From Kiritimatiellaceae bacterium (GTDB lineage: Bacteria; Verrucomicrobiota; Kiritimatiellia; Kiritimatiellales; Tichowtungiaceae), in NCBI GenBank assembly GCA_013141415.1, contig JABFQY010000003.1:519729-583728 (forward strand): a stretch of DNA of 64,000 bases, read 5' to 3'. How positions within the stretch are numbered: position 1 is the stretch's first letter; every line of letters starts with the position of its first letter. The notes beneath the pieces are model-generated. The model was not told where the DNA came from. It saw only the letters and a program-made list of their open reading frames with translations, and made no database searches. This document shows positions 52,195-60,482 of the stretch, piece after piece. The translations under genes and the position numbers were made by a program.

Positions 52195-53394
52195 TCAGCA
52201 CACGATGCGGGCGAACTTGCGCTTGCCGACTTTAAGAATCATTCCGTCGGCAGGCGTGATGACCGCTTTGACGTCGGAAATCTGTTCGTCGTTGATGCGC
52301 ACCCCGCCTTGCTGAACCAAACGGCGGGCTTCGCTGGTGGAGGTCGCGAATCCGGCTTTGACGACCAGATCAATGATACCGGTGTCGCCATCCAGTTTTA
52401 GATCGGGCATATCGTCCGGCAGTTCGTTCTGAGAAAAGATGCGGGCGAATTCGTCGGAGGCTTTCTGGCCTTCGCCAGTGCCGACAAAGCGGTCGACGAC
52501 ACAGCGGCCGAGTTCGTCTTTAACGGCGCGCGGATGCAATTCGCCGGAGGCGACTTTGGCCTGCATAGTTTTGATTTCCGCCGGATTCCGGCAAAGGATG
52601 TGCAGGAAATATTTCCACATCAGCTCGTCGCTGACGCTCATCAGTTTGCCGAACATATCTTTGGCGCATTCATTGACGCCGACATAGTTGCCGAGGCTCT
52701 TGCTCATTTTCTGCACGCCGTCGAGTCCTTCGATCAGCGGAAGTGTCATGACGACCTGCGGTTCCTGTCCGTAAACCTTTTGCAGTTCGCGGCCCAGCAG
52801 CAGATTGAAAAGCTGGTCGGTTCCGCCAAGTTCCACGTCGGCTTTGACCATGACGGAGTCGTAGGCCTGCACCAGCGGATAGAGAAATTCGACGAGAGAG
52901 ATTGGGCGGTTGTCAGCGTAGCGTTTAGAAAAGTCGTCGCGCGCCAGCAACTGGGCCACGGTGACGTGCGCGGAGAGACGGATGACGTCTTCAAACTTCA
53001 TGCCGCCGAGCCATTCGGAATTGAAGCGTACTTCGGTTTTTTCCGGATCGAGTACTTTAAAAATCTGCCGCTTATAACTTTCGGCGTTGGCGGCAACCTG
53101 CTCGCGGGAAAGCGCCGGACGGGTCGCTGACTTGCCGGACGGGTCGCCGATCATGCCGGTGAAATCGCCGATAATGAAAACCACCGTATGCCCCGCGTCC
53201 TGAAATTCGCGCAGCTTGTTCAGGCCGACGACGTGGCCGAGATGAATATCCGGCGCGGACGGGTCGGCGCCGTATTTGATGCGCAGACCGCGCTTTTCTT
53301 TTTTGGCGGCTTCGAGTTTGCGCTTCAGTTCCCCGGCGGAAATCAAATCCACATGGCGGGCTGTGAGGACGTTGAGCTGTTCATCAATAGTCAT
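52195..53394 (-). CDS. tyrS: Tyrosyl-tRNA synthetase
   Basis: The 399-residue class I synthetase charges tRNA-Tyr. It has KYGADPSAPDIHLGH (HIGH motif), the KMSKSLGNYVG loop and a C-terminal S4 RNA-binding domain (~335-399; TSTSEARRLVQQGGVRIN). It belongs to the TyrRS form with a HLGH signature and S4 tail. The start at 53394 gives the family N-terminus; no clear ribosome site is present. Confidence 0.95.
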   Translation of the reverse strand: MTIDEQLNVLTARHVDLISAGELKRKLEAAKKEKRGLRIKYGADPSAPDIHLGHVVGLNKLREFQDAGHTVVFIIGDFTGMIGDPSGKSATRPALSREQVAANAESYKRQIFKVLDPEKTEVRFNSEWLGGMKFEDVIRLSAHVTVAQLLARDDFSKRYADNRPISLVEFLYPLVQAYDSVMVKADVELGGTDQLFNLLLGRELQKVYGQEPQVVMTLPLIEGLDGVQKMSKSLGNYVGVNECAKDMFGKLMSVSDELMWKYFLHILCRNPAEIKTMQAKVASGELHPRAVKDELGRCVVDRFVGTGEGQKASDEFARIFSQNELPDDMPDLKLDGDTGIIDLVVKAGFATSTSEARRLVQQGGVRINDEQISDVKAVITPADGMILKVGKRKFARIVC

Positions 53395-53493
53395 AGTGGG
53401 ATGGAGAATATGGAACCGCATTCCGCGGAACAAGGAATATCGAAGCTGGGGATAAAAAACCTTTCACAGGCTCCATCCCGCATACTTTGTCTT

Positions 53494-53540
53494 TCGCTCC
53501 GGTAGCTCAGCTGGACAGAGCAACGGCTTCATAAACCGCA
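53494..53540 (+). other. Copy of the 5' half of tRNA-Arg(CCT), possible attachment-type duplication
   Basis: These 47 bases match the start of the tRNA at 58596 with three mismatches (53527, 53531, 53539), covering acceptor arm, D arm and anticodon arm. There is no T arm, so it is not a tRNA gene. The offset to the real tRNA is exactly 5,100 bp. The bases just to its right belong to a truncated SSS symporter gene on the other strand. Confidence 0.85.
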
Positions 53541-53742
53541 CCGGCAACCCCGGTAAAGACCGTCGCGCTGACCGCGCTCATCCATACACTTACACCGAGA
53601 AGCCACCAGGTTGTCCGCTCGCCGCCGCGGAAATAGTCGCTGGTGTTATTTGTTAAACGCCTTAAAAACCCGCCCGAGGTTCGAGAGAACCAGCATGAAG
53701 ACGAAGATGATGATGTACTCTGTTATGTTGCTTTTGACATTG
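53507..53742 (-). pseudogene. N-terminal remnant of an SSS-family symporter
   Basis: On the minus strand one frame reads ITEYIIIFVFMLVLSNLG then VFKAFNK, and after one extra base near 53648 another reads NTSDYFRGGERTTWWLLGVS then VWMSAVSATVFTGVAGAVYEA, the N-terminal signature of sodium:solute symporters. Removing the extra base would join them. The similarity stops in the tRNA-derived sequence, so the gene is both frameshifted and cut off. Confidence 0.75.
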
Positions 53743-53791
53743 CATACATCCTTACATTTTTCAGGTTCTGGAAACCGCGCTGCCTGAAAAG

Positions 53792-55462
53792 CTATTTCTT
53801 ATCGGCCAGACTTTCTTCAAGTCCACCGGGCCTGTTGCGCTTCAACCAAATGTCCGCGAAACGCGCCTTGAGCTCCATGCTCACCGCTTGCAGCGGGCCA
53901 AGGGAGGCGTTATCCCTGATTCGACGTGCACGTTCAAGCGCGTAGCGGGCCATGTCGTGCGCCAGCAGCAGTTCCTCGCGGCAGCGCATGCCCTCGCCCG
54001 TTTGCGGGGTAGCCTTCTCAATGTGTGCCCGCGCCAAATCGAGACATTGCCGCCCGGCCTCCAGCTTCTGGTCCGTCAGTAACGGAAGATAGGACGCGAG
54101 TTCCTCTGGCGGCAGGTGCGAACCGAGAAACAGGAAACTGCGGTTCGGAATGGGGATGTCCATGGCTTCATCCAATTCCCCAAGCGCGACAGAGGCCTTG
54201 CCCAGATTTCCCGAGGAGTCTTTGAAGAGCAAAAGGTCGAGGCTGTCCGCCAGCGCCGGCTCATCGGCGCGGGGATTCCATGAGGCATTCGCGGCGAGCA
54301 GCAGACCCGGCAAGGCGGTCGCCCACGTCTGGGGATGACCGTTATCGCCCCAATGCGTATGCAGAAATCCTCTGGCTCCGTGGCGCACAGCGGCCTGAGC
54401 GGCGGCGCGGATGTTGGCACGCGCCGTGTGCAAACGCCCGGTAAAACTGTTCCAGGTGGAATCTCCCGGTGCAATATAGAACGGCTTGCCTGTTGCCGCG
54501 ATCAGCGCGCATTGTTCGTCGAACGGGTGATCGGCCTCATACCCCCAGATGACCGGGCGGGCGTTGTCCGGGGCGAGCGGGGCCAGCTCCGGCGAATGCA
54601 GCAGGCCATCCGCCCAGTAAAGCGCCTCACGCCCATGCGCGGTGGCGAGCGCCACGAGTTTCGACAAATGATTGAGATAGAGACGGCCCTTTCCCATGGT
54701 TTCAGCCAGAGGCTGGCTCCAGCCTGTCCCCAGTTCCCAGGGCTCGTCGCCGCCGATGTTGAACTTGCGGCTCGTGAAGTTGGGCAGCAGCTCGTCAAAT
54801 AATCCGCCGACAAAATCCAGCGATGCCTGGTCGGGCCTGAGCGTCGTGCCCCAGGGGCGGCGCTTGCCGTCAACCGGGTGCACAAAGCCGTCCGGGCACT
54901 CGGCAAGATGCCGGTAGTCGTTGTGGCGCAGCCATCGCTCCATGTGGCCGAAGCTGTTCTGGTTGGGAACGAGTTCGATGTGGAGTTCGCGGCAATGGGC
55001 GTCCAATGCGCGGAGTTCCTCAGCCGTCATCGGGGAAGCACCCTTCCAAACCGTTTCATGGCCCGCGTAGGCGAATGTATGCTCCATGTAGAGCTGGAAC
55101 TGGTTCAGCTTCAGGGATGCCATGAGGCTGGCGATGTCCATCAGAGACTCAAGCGTCGGAACTTTGCAGCGGCTGATATCCAGCATGAATCCGCGCTCAG
55201 GCAAGGCCGGCGCGTCCTCAATTTCCAGACAGGGCATCCGTTCGCCGCACTGGCCGGCAATCTGTGCGAGTGTCTGGCGCGCGTAGAATATGCCCGCCGG
55301 CCCGCCATGCGCGATGTGCACGCCATCGGGTGAAATGGATAAACGGTACGCCTCGGCGCCCAGCGTCGCATCAACCGCGACAGAGGGTGTCTGCTCCGGA
55401 TGGATGCAAACACCATCTTTAAGCCGGACAGAATTAGGCTCGGGTATCAGAATCATTTTCAT
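53792..55462 (-). CDS. GH20-like beta-N-acetylhexosaminidase
   Basis: The 556-residue protein has a GH20b-like N-terminal domain (AYRLSISPDGVHIAHGGPAG then IFYARQTL) and a TIM barrel (~95-400). The catalytic Asp-Glu pair is in KFNIGGDEPWELG, and RGFMLDISRCKVPTLESL matches the barrel start. It probably releases GlcNAc or GalNAc from oligosaccharides. There is no signal peptide, so it acts in the cytoplasm on imported sugars. It overlaps the symporter gene by 29 bp. The start (ATG 55462 or 55456) is uncertain. Confidence 0.82.
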   Translation of the reverse strand: MKMILIPEPNSVRLKDGVCIHPEQTPSVAVDATLGAEAYRLSISPDGVHIAHGGPAGIFYARQTLAQIAGQCGERMPCLEIEDAPALPERGFMLDISRCKVPTLESLMDIASLMASLKLNQFQLYMEHTFAYAGHETVWKGASPMTAEELRALDAHCRELHIELVPNQNSFGHMERWLRHNDYRHLAECPDGFVHPVDGKRRPWGTTLRPDQASLDFVGGLFDELLPNFTSRKFNIGGDEPWELGTGWSQPLAETMGKGRLYLNHLSKLVALATAHGREALYWADGLLHSPELAPLAPDNARPVIWGYEADHPFDEQCALIAATGKPFYIAPGDSTWNSFTGRLHTARANIRAAAQAAVRHGARGFLHTHWGDNGHPQTWATALPGLLLAANASWNPRADEPALADSLDLLLFKDSSGNLGKASVALGELDEAMDIPIPNRSFLFLGSHLPPEELASYLPLLTDQKLEAGRQCLDLARAHIEKATPQTGEGMRCREELLLAHDMARYALERARRIRDNASLGPLQAVSMELKARFADIWLKRNRPGGLEESLADKK

Positions 55463-56909
55463 TCCGTTTAAAAGCGTTGCCAACGGCATAGGTGACCGCT
55501 GCGCCGATCGCTATCACCCATGTCCACGCGATGGAAATCCGCCCCGTTTTAATGGCGGCAAGGCTTATAGACGCCACCAACAGCCCCAACCCGATCGCCA
55601 GCATGTTTCCGGCATCATTGCCGCGCCTGCCTCGCAGACCCAGCAGGAATACTCCGAGCAAGACGCCGTACGTGACGCTGGTAACCTGAAATGCGAGCCA
55701 CAGGAACGACTCACTATCGCGAAACAGCCATGCGATCAGCGCAAGGATGATGGCAAAAATGTAAATAAGCCAGCGGGAGATCGCCAGATGGTTGAGTTTC
55801 TCTCGCTTCCTGCCCGTCCATGGTTCGATCAGATCCCGTAAGACCGAGGAACTCAGGGCGGCCGTCGTGGAGTCAATGCTGGACATCGCCGCGGCCAGCA
55901 CGCCGGCGAGCAGCAGCCCGCGCAATCCCGCCGGGGCGATTGCTGTGATAAACCGCGGAAATGCCTCATCATTGCTTGAGAGATTCGTGAGCTCGGCGCC
56001 CAGCGGCGTGCAGCTTATTCCGTAGAGACCAACCCCCACCAGCAGGAAAAGCGCCGCAATCGGGATGGCGATGAACCCGCTGAGGGCAACACTGCGCCGT
56101 GCGCTGGCTGCGTTTTTGGCGCTGAGCAGGCGTTGCGTGAGATCCTGATCCGTTCCCAGCGCAGCCGTTGTGCTGATAAAACCGAACCAGATAGCCATCA
56201 TCAGCGTTTTCGAGTCGTTGAACCACGCGCCGATTCCTTCTCCGTCGGGTACGAGCCGGAATACTTCAAAACGCCCGCCCTCCATACCCGCTGATACAAA
56301 AGAGTGCCATCCCAGCACCTGCACGATGTAGCAAAGCACGGCGATCCCAGCCCCCGTAAACACGAGCGCCTGCACACAATCTGTCCAGATCACCGCCTTG
56401 ATGCCGCCGTAACCTGTGTAAATAACGGTGAAAAGGGTGAACGCGATGATGACCCAATGCAGAGGCATCCCGAAAATAATACTGAGTCCCTTTGCCGCGA
56501 TAAGCAGCCTGACACCGGACGCCATCAACCGGGTGACAAGGAACAGCAGGGAGCCCGCGTACTGGCTGCGCGGCCCGAAGCTCTTGCCGAGAAACTCGTA
56601 GATGCTCATGCAGCCCGCATTGTAAAAGGCACCGATGAACACGGCGGCGACGAAAAACCGCGCCAGGATGGACCCTATGCCGAACTGCAGATAAGTCATG
56701 TTTTCGCCAAAGCCAATGCCCGGCACCGCGAGAAAGGTGGCCGCGCTGACTTCGGTGGCGATGAGCGATGCAAGCACCGCAAGCCATGGAACCTTTCGCC
56801 CCCCGACAAGAAAATCCGCCTCATTCTCCTCGCGGCCGCCGGCATAGAAGCCTACGCAAAGAACCGTAATCAAATATGCAGCCGCAATCAGCCAGTCAAC
56901 AAAAGCCAT
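55434..56909 (-). CDS. Sodium:solute symporter, SSS family
   Basis: The 491-residue inner-membrane protein has about 13 hydrophobic segments and SSS signatures: FYAGGREENEADFLVGGRKV, VPWLAVLASLIATEVSAATF and the AMSSIDSTTAALSSSVLRDL motif. Given its neighbours, the likely cargo is an amino sugar or small oligosaccharide. It lies 4 bp after the SIS-domain gene and overlaps the GH20 gene, so all three are one operon. Confidence 0.93.
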   Translation of the reverse strand: MAFVDWLIAAAYLITVLCVGFYAGGREENEADFLVGGRKVPWLAVLASLIATEVSAATFLAVPGIGFGENMTYLQFGIGSILARFFVAAVFIGAFYNAGCMSIYEFLGKSFGPRSQYAGSLLFLVTRLMASGVRLLIAAKGLSIIFGMPLHWVIIAFTLFTVIYTGYGGIKAVIWTDCVQALVFTGAGIAVLCYIVQVLGWHSFVSAGMEGGRFEVFRLVPDGEGIGAWFNDSKTLMMAIWFGFISTTAALGTDQDLTQRLLSAKNAASARRSVALSGFIAIPIAALFLLVGVGLYGISCTPLGAELTNLSSNDEAFPRFITAIAPAGLRGLLLAGVLAAAMSSIDSTTAALSSSVLRDLIEPWTGRKREKLNHLAISRWLIYIFAIILALIAWLFRDSESFLWLAFQVTSVTYGVLLGVFLLGLRGRRGNDAGNMLAIGLGLLVASISLAAIKTGRISIAWTWVIAIGAAVTYAVGNAFKRNENDSDTRA

Positions 56910-56913
56910 TATT

Positions 56914-58449
56914 TCATCCCTCCTGCCGGATTCTCTCCAGCGTTTTCAATACAATCGGTTCGGTAGGCTGCAACGACGCCTGTGCCTCAAACAGCGCGTG
57001 CGCCACCATAGAGTAATCCGGTCTGCGTCCGCAACGCCTGCAGTGGAGTTCGCGCACATAGCGGATCGCCCGGTCGATCAGCTTGTTATTGCTCGGCTTT
57101 ACCCAGGTCATGAGGTTTCCCTCGTAGCGGCCAAGACGGCCCATCATCAGCGTGGAATGCGCATTGAGCAGCACCTTCAGGCAGAGGTTGCGCTGAATCA
57201 CATCGGCAGGCATCGGTACCGCGACCGCAATGTCATCAAGGGCGAAACGGACACTGCTGCTGCCGTCCTCAATCGAAAACAGATGCGCGGCAGAGCCCCA
57301 TCGCGCCTCGCGGTGCGCACGGGCATGGTTGGAAATGTCATACCCAAGCAGCCAGTCCCTGCCGGTTATGCTGCGCGTTTCCTGCCATTCGAGCGTGCGC
57401 GGCCCTCGCCCAAGGAGGGCATCCCAGGCACCGGCGCTGTCCCGTGACTCGGCAAGCGTCAGGTAGCAAAGCGATTTGGGCAGACTGGTGTCCTGCAGGT
57501 TCTCAAATGCGGCGAGGCTGAATGTCGGGGCGCGCTCGGTGGTGTCGGTCAACACTGTCAGTCCATACTCGCGGGTAGAGTAAAGCACATGGCCCCCGTT
57601 CTGGTAAATGGCACTCTCGGCCTCCGTCAGCGGCGCCAACTCTGCATAATTCAATCGCTCTATCGCTGCCATCAGGCGCTCCAGTTCCTCCCCGATCATG
57701 CCAGGACGGTCACGATGCCGGATAGCAATCAACAGGGCCGCCAACTGGACGGTGGTGGCCTGCATGCGTGTGCTGCCCGCGAGAGCCATCGGCCCCACAG
57801 TCAGATTCAGCTTTCGAATGCGCGGGTCATCCAGCGTTTCACGCGAGCGGGTGGCGACACGCCTGAGCACGTCGTCGGGATTACAGTAACAGAACCACGG
57901 CGCGCGGATCGAAAGCGGAATCGAAGCCTGGACCGCACCGATGACAAACGGCGTCTCCCCGCCTTCCGTCACACCCACGAGCATGTCGCCATCCCGGTAG
58001 CCCAGTTCCGTTAATTGTCGCGCTCCATATTCGGGGTGATCCTCAAAGCCCTCAATCGAACGGATCAGCGCAACATCACCGCCCGCCATGAATCCGATTA
58101 CGGATTCCCGCAGTTCCGGGGGCAGCACGCCGCTCCGGCAAAGCATTTCGACGGTAAGGGCAAGCCGTCCCGTAGCGCCGCATCCCGCAATAAACAGCCG
58201 TCCTCCGGAGGCAAAGGTGTCCGCAATGCACTGAGCAAGCTCCGCAATCCTCTCCGCCTCACCACACAAGCACGACAGCGCTAAGAGGTCTACCTCCCGC
58301 AATCGGTTAAACGCGGCGCGCAAATCCTCCTGTGAAAGGCGGGAGAGATCCGCCGTCAGGGGATGAGACTGCTCGGTGGGCAGGTCTCCTAGACTAAATT
58401 CGCCGGCCACCTTCAGGAACTTTTCCGCTTGGTCAATAGCATTCAGCAT
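56914..58449 (-). CDS. MurQ/GKRP-like double-SIS protein
   Basis: The 511-residue protein resembles N-acetylmuramate 6-phosphate etherase and glucokinase regulatory protein: LPTEQSHPLTADLSRLS, then GGRLFIAGCGATGRLALTVEMLCR of the sugar-phosphate site and GVTEGGETPFVIGAVQ in the first SIS domain, VGPMALAGSTRMQATTVQL, and a second SIS-like half with a helical tail. At 511 residues it is longer than MurQ (~300) and nearer GKRP. It may cleave or sense a MurNAc/GlcNAc phosphate. Confidence 0.82.
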   Translation of the reverse strand: MLNAIDQAEKFLKVAGEFSLGDLPTEQSHPLTADLSRLSQEDLRAAFNRLREVDLLALSCLCGEAERIAELAQCIADTFASGGRLFIAGCGATGRLALTVEMLCRSGVLPPELRESVIGFMAGGDVALIRSIEGFEDHPEYGARQLTELGYRDGDMLVGVTEGGETPFVIGAVQASIPLSIRAPWFCYCNPDDVLRRVATRSRETLDDPRIRKLNLTVGPMALAGSTRMQATTVQLAALLIAIRHRDRPGMIGEELERLMAAIERLNYAELAPLTEAESAIYQNGGHVLYSTREYGLTVLTDTTERAPTFSLAAFENLQDTSLPKSLCYLTLAESRDSAGAWDALLGRGPRTLEWQETRSITGRDWLLGYDISNHARAHREARWGSAAHLFSIEDGSSSVRFALDDIAVAVPMPADVIQRNLCLKVLLNAHSTLMMGRLGRYEGNLMTWVKPSNNKLIDRAIRYVRELHCRRCGRRPDYSMVAHALFEAQASLQPTEPIVLKTLERIRQEG

Positions 58450-58595
58450 AGACTCTCGAATACCACAGCTCTCTCATTCTTGTCGAGCATCCCCCTGATC
58501 AGTCCTCCGGTACCGGAGGCCGGCAACTCTTTTCCAATGGTTGGAAAAAATCCGCTTTCATCTTTCATCGTTCATCCTTCATAGTTCGCCCCGTC

Positions 58596-58672
58596 GCTCC
58601 GGTAGCTCAGCTGGACAGAGCAACGGTTTCCTAAACCGTAGGTCGCGGGTTCGAATCCCGCCCGGGGTACCA
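58596..58672 (+). tRNA. tRNA-Arg (anticodon CCT)
   Basis: The 77-base cloverleaf has a 7-bp acceptor stem (GCTCCGG / CCGGGGT, with G-U pairs), D arm GCTCAGCTGGACAGAGC, anticodon stem ACGGT/ACCGT around loop TTCCTAA (CCT at 58630-58632), T arm GCGGGTTCGAATCCCGC and encoded CCA. It reads AGG codons. Its 5' half is duplicated at 53494 and its 3' end at 58819. Confidence 0.96.
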
Positions 58673-58837
58673 GCGGGATGAGAACCATCGGGTTCGCGCC
58701 GAGGCCAAAGGCCGAGACAGGCTTCACAAACGTGAAGCAATGAAGCGAAGCGGAATGGCAACCGAGCCGCAGGTGAGCTGGGCTTCACATTCGTGAAGCA
58801 ACGACCAAAGGGAGTGGCAATCCCGCCCGGGGTACCA
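58654..58837. repeat. Direct repeat of the tRNA 3' end bracketing a 146-bp insert
   Basis: The 19-bp tRNA end AATCCCGCCCGGGGTACCA occurs at 58654-58672 and again at 58819-58837. Between them are two similar hairpins, GCTTCACAAACGTGAAGC (58721-58738) and GCTTCACATTCGTGAAGC (58782-58799). This looks like a small element inserted at the tRNA end, or two tandem integration scars. Confidence 0.85.
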
Positions 58838-58986
58838 TTCGACTCGTTCGATTCACTCTCTCGCTCATGGCAGGCCATCCCTTCGAACGAGACGAATACC
58901 CTGAGCGAACGAAGAGAGTCGAAGGGGCTGGCGTGCCAGTTCATCGCTTATTGCTAAAGCAACGGCGGACAGCTAGATTCTCCGGC

Positions 58987-59925
58987 ATGGGAAAACTGGA
59001 AAATACCTTTTCGTGGTCGTTCAGCGCAGCGGCGGATTTCGACGAATGCCGGCGGCGGCGCTATTGGAGCAAGTACGGCATGTGGGGCGGCTGGGAAAAG
59101 AACGCCTCTCCGGAAACAAAAAAGGCCTACCAGCTCAATAAGATGGATAACCGCTGGGGTTTGATGGGTCAGGCAGCAGAAAATTCAGTCATGCGCATTC
59201 TGCGCCAGCATCAGGCTGGCAATCCGATTACTGCCGACGAAGCATTCGAAACCGTCGCCCGTCCTTTCCTGCGCCAGAAGTGGACGGAATCCAAACGCGG
59301 CGAATGGAAGACTGATCCGAAAAAGTTCTGCTGTCTGCGCGAACATTATTACGGCGTGATGGGCGATGAAAAAGCGGTCGCCGAGCAGATGAGCGGTCAG
59401 ATCAAAAACTGCATTATCAATTTTGTCGGCAAGGTTCTTCCGAGAATTGGAACCGTCGCCCGCGAACAGGAACTGCCGGTTAAAACGCCGGATATGGGCG
59501 GCGACCCGGAGAGCATCGAGTTCAACGGTGTGAAGATGTATGTGATTCCGGATTACGCTTATCGCGTCGGAGGACAGTTTCATATTCACGACTGGAAAGC
59601 CGGCAAGGTAAAAGAATCGCACCGCGAGCAGCTGGGGCTTTACGCGCTCTGGGCTCGTGAAAAATTCCGTGCCAAACCCGAAGATACGTTCCTCTACGTC
59701 GAATATCTAAACGAAGGTCTGGTCGCCCCGTTCCAGTTGACCGCCGAAGATTTCAAACTGCTCGAAGCGCGTATCGAAGATTCCGTGGCGGAAATGACGG
59801 AATATCTGGTTGATTTTGATCGATCCAGAAACGCACCGCTCCCGAAGGAGGAGTGGGAACTGGCGGCCGATCCGGCCTCATGCAAAAACTGCAACTTTTA
59901 CGAGCTCTGCAAAGCCGAATTGTAG
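58987..59925 (+). CDS. PD-(D/E)XK nuclease, Cas4/RecB type with predicted Fe-S cluster
   Basis: The 312-residue protein has an early cysteine in DFDECRRRRYW, a nuclease core with IPDYAYRVGGQFHIHDWKAG (D...D-W-K) and REQLGLYALWAREKF as the following Q-x-x-x-Y helix, then a C-terminal CKNCNFYELC. The four cysteines fit the Fe-S arrangement of Cas4/AddB-type nucleases. No cas genes or CRISPR are present. Its stop codon TAG lies inside the left hairpin of the RAYT unit, so its extreme C-terminus may have been changed by that insertion. Confidence 0.85.
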   Translation: MGKLENTFSWSFSAAADFDECRRRRYWSKYGMWGGWEKNASPETKKAYQLNKMDNRWGLMGQAAENSVMRILRQHQAGNPITADEAFETVARPFLRQKWTESKRGEWKTDPKKFCCLREHYYGVMGDEKAVAEQMSGQIKNCIINFVGKVLPRIGTVAREQELPVKTPDMGGDPESIEFNGVKMYVIPDYAYRVGGQFHIHDWKAGKVKESHREQLGLYALWAREKFRAKPEDTFLYVEYLNEGLVAPFQLTAEDFKLLEARIEDSVAEMTEYLVDFDRSRNAPLPKEEWELAADPASCKNCNFYELCKAEL

Positions 59926-60444
59926 CCGCGATCCGTGATCGCGGATGTGTATGAAATGGACACGCATAAACACATGAAACGTCTGACCGGGATTTGGGAA
60001 AGCCACCCGCGTTATTTTGTTACGGCCTGTGTTCACGTGCGCCGGAAAATTCTAACTATTCCGGCTGTACACGAGATTTTGCGGAAGCACTGGGATAAAT
60101 CTCTGGATCTGTACGGATGGGCAATCGGCTCGTATGTGATCATGCCTGACCACGTTCATTTCTTCTGCACGGATGCGTCTGGCACGACCACACTTTCGCA
60201 AATGATTGGTGCATGGAAGCAGTGGAGCGCAAAGGAGTTGACCGCACTTTTAGGGATTAGCGCCCCTGTTTGGCAAAAAGAATTTTTCGACCACTTACTT
60301 CGATCAAACGAATCCTATTCGGAAAAGTGGAATTATGTCCGGCAGAATCCGGTGCGTGCGGGGCTGGTGCTCGATGCCGATCAATGGCCTTACAAAGGAC
60401 ATGTTCATTATCTATAAAACCGAGGTCAAGGCCCTCGGCTACAA
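59920..60444. mobile_element. RAYT unit with inverted TTGTAGCCG / CGGCTACAA ends
   Basis: A 525-bp segment is bounded by hairpins. On the left is TTGTAGCCGCGATCCGTGAT then CGCGG, and on the right CCGAGGTCAAGGCCCTCGG then CTACAA, giving 9-bp inverted ends. It encloses one RAYT gene. The same ends bound the repeat inside the FAD oxidoreductase at 18938-18995. Confidence 0.88.
59956..60417 (+). CDS. REP-associated tyrosine transposase (RAYT), family 2
   Basis: The 153-residue Y1 transposase has HUH in MPDHVHFF and the tyrosine motif WNYVRQNPVRAGLV. It differs in length and sequence from the RAYT at 13406-14005, so it is a separate family. Left and right hairpins lie directly outside the frame. 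The ATG at 59956 is one of several possible starts (59935 GTG, 59974 ATG); no strong ribosome site is present. Confidence 0.88.
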   Translation: MDTHKHMKRLTGIWESHPRYFVTACVHVRRKILTIPAVHEILRKHWDKSLDLYGWAIGSYVIMPDHVHFFCTDASGTTTLSQMIGAWKQWSAKELTALLGISAPVWQKEFFDHLLRSNESYSEKWNYVRQNPVRAGLVLDADQWPYKGHVHYL

Positions 60445-60482
60445 ATGGAACGACGGCAGATGATCGCGGATGAACAATATTT

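Noticed and set aside
53494-53570. Second tRNA gene
   Set aside because: Only the 5' half is present; no T arm or acceptor 3' strand can be formed.
58579-58944. 121-residue minus-strand frame ending near the tRNA (GGIRTRDLRFRKPLLCPAELP)
   Set aside because: This is the well-known artefact of translating the antisense of a tRNA gene and its flanks.
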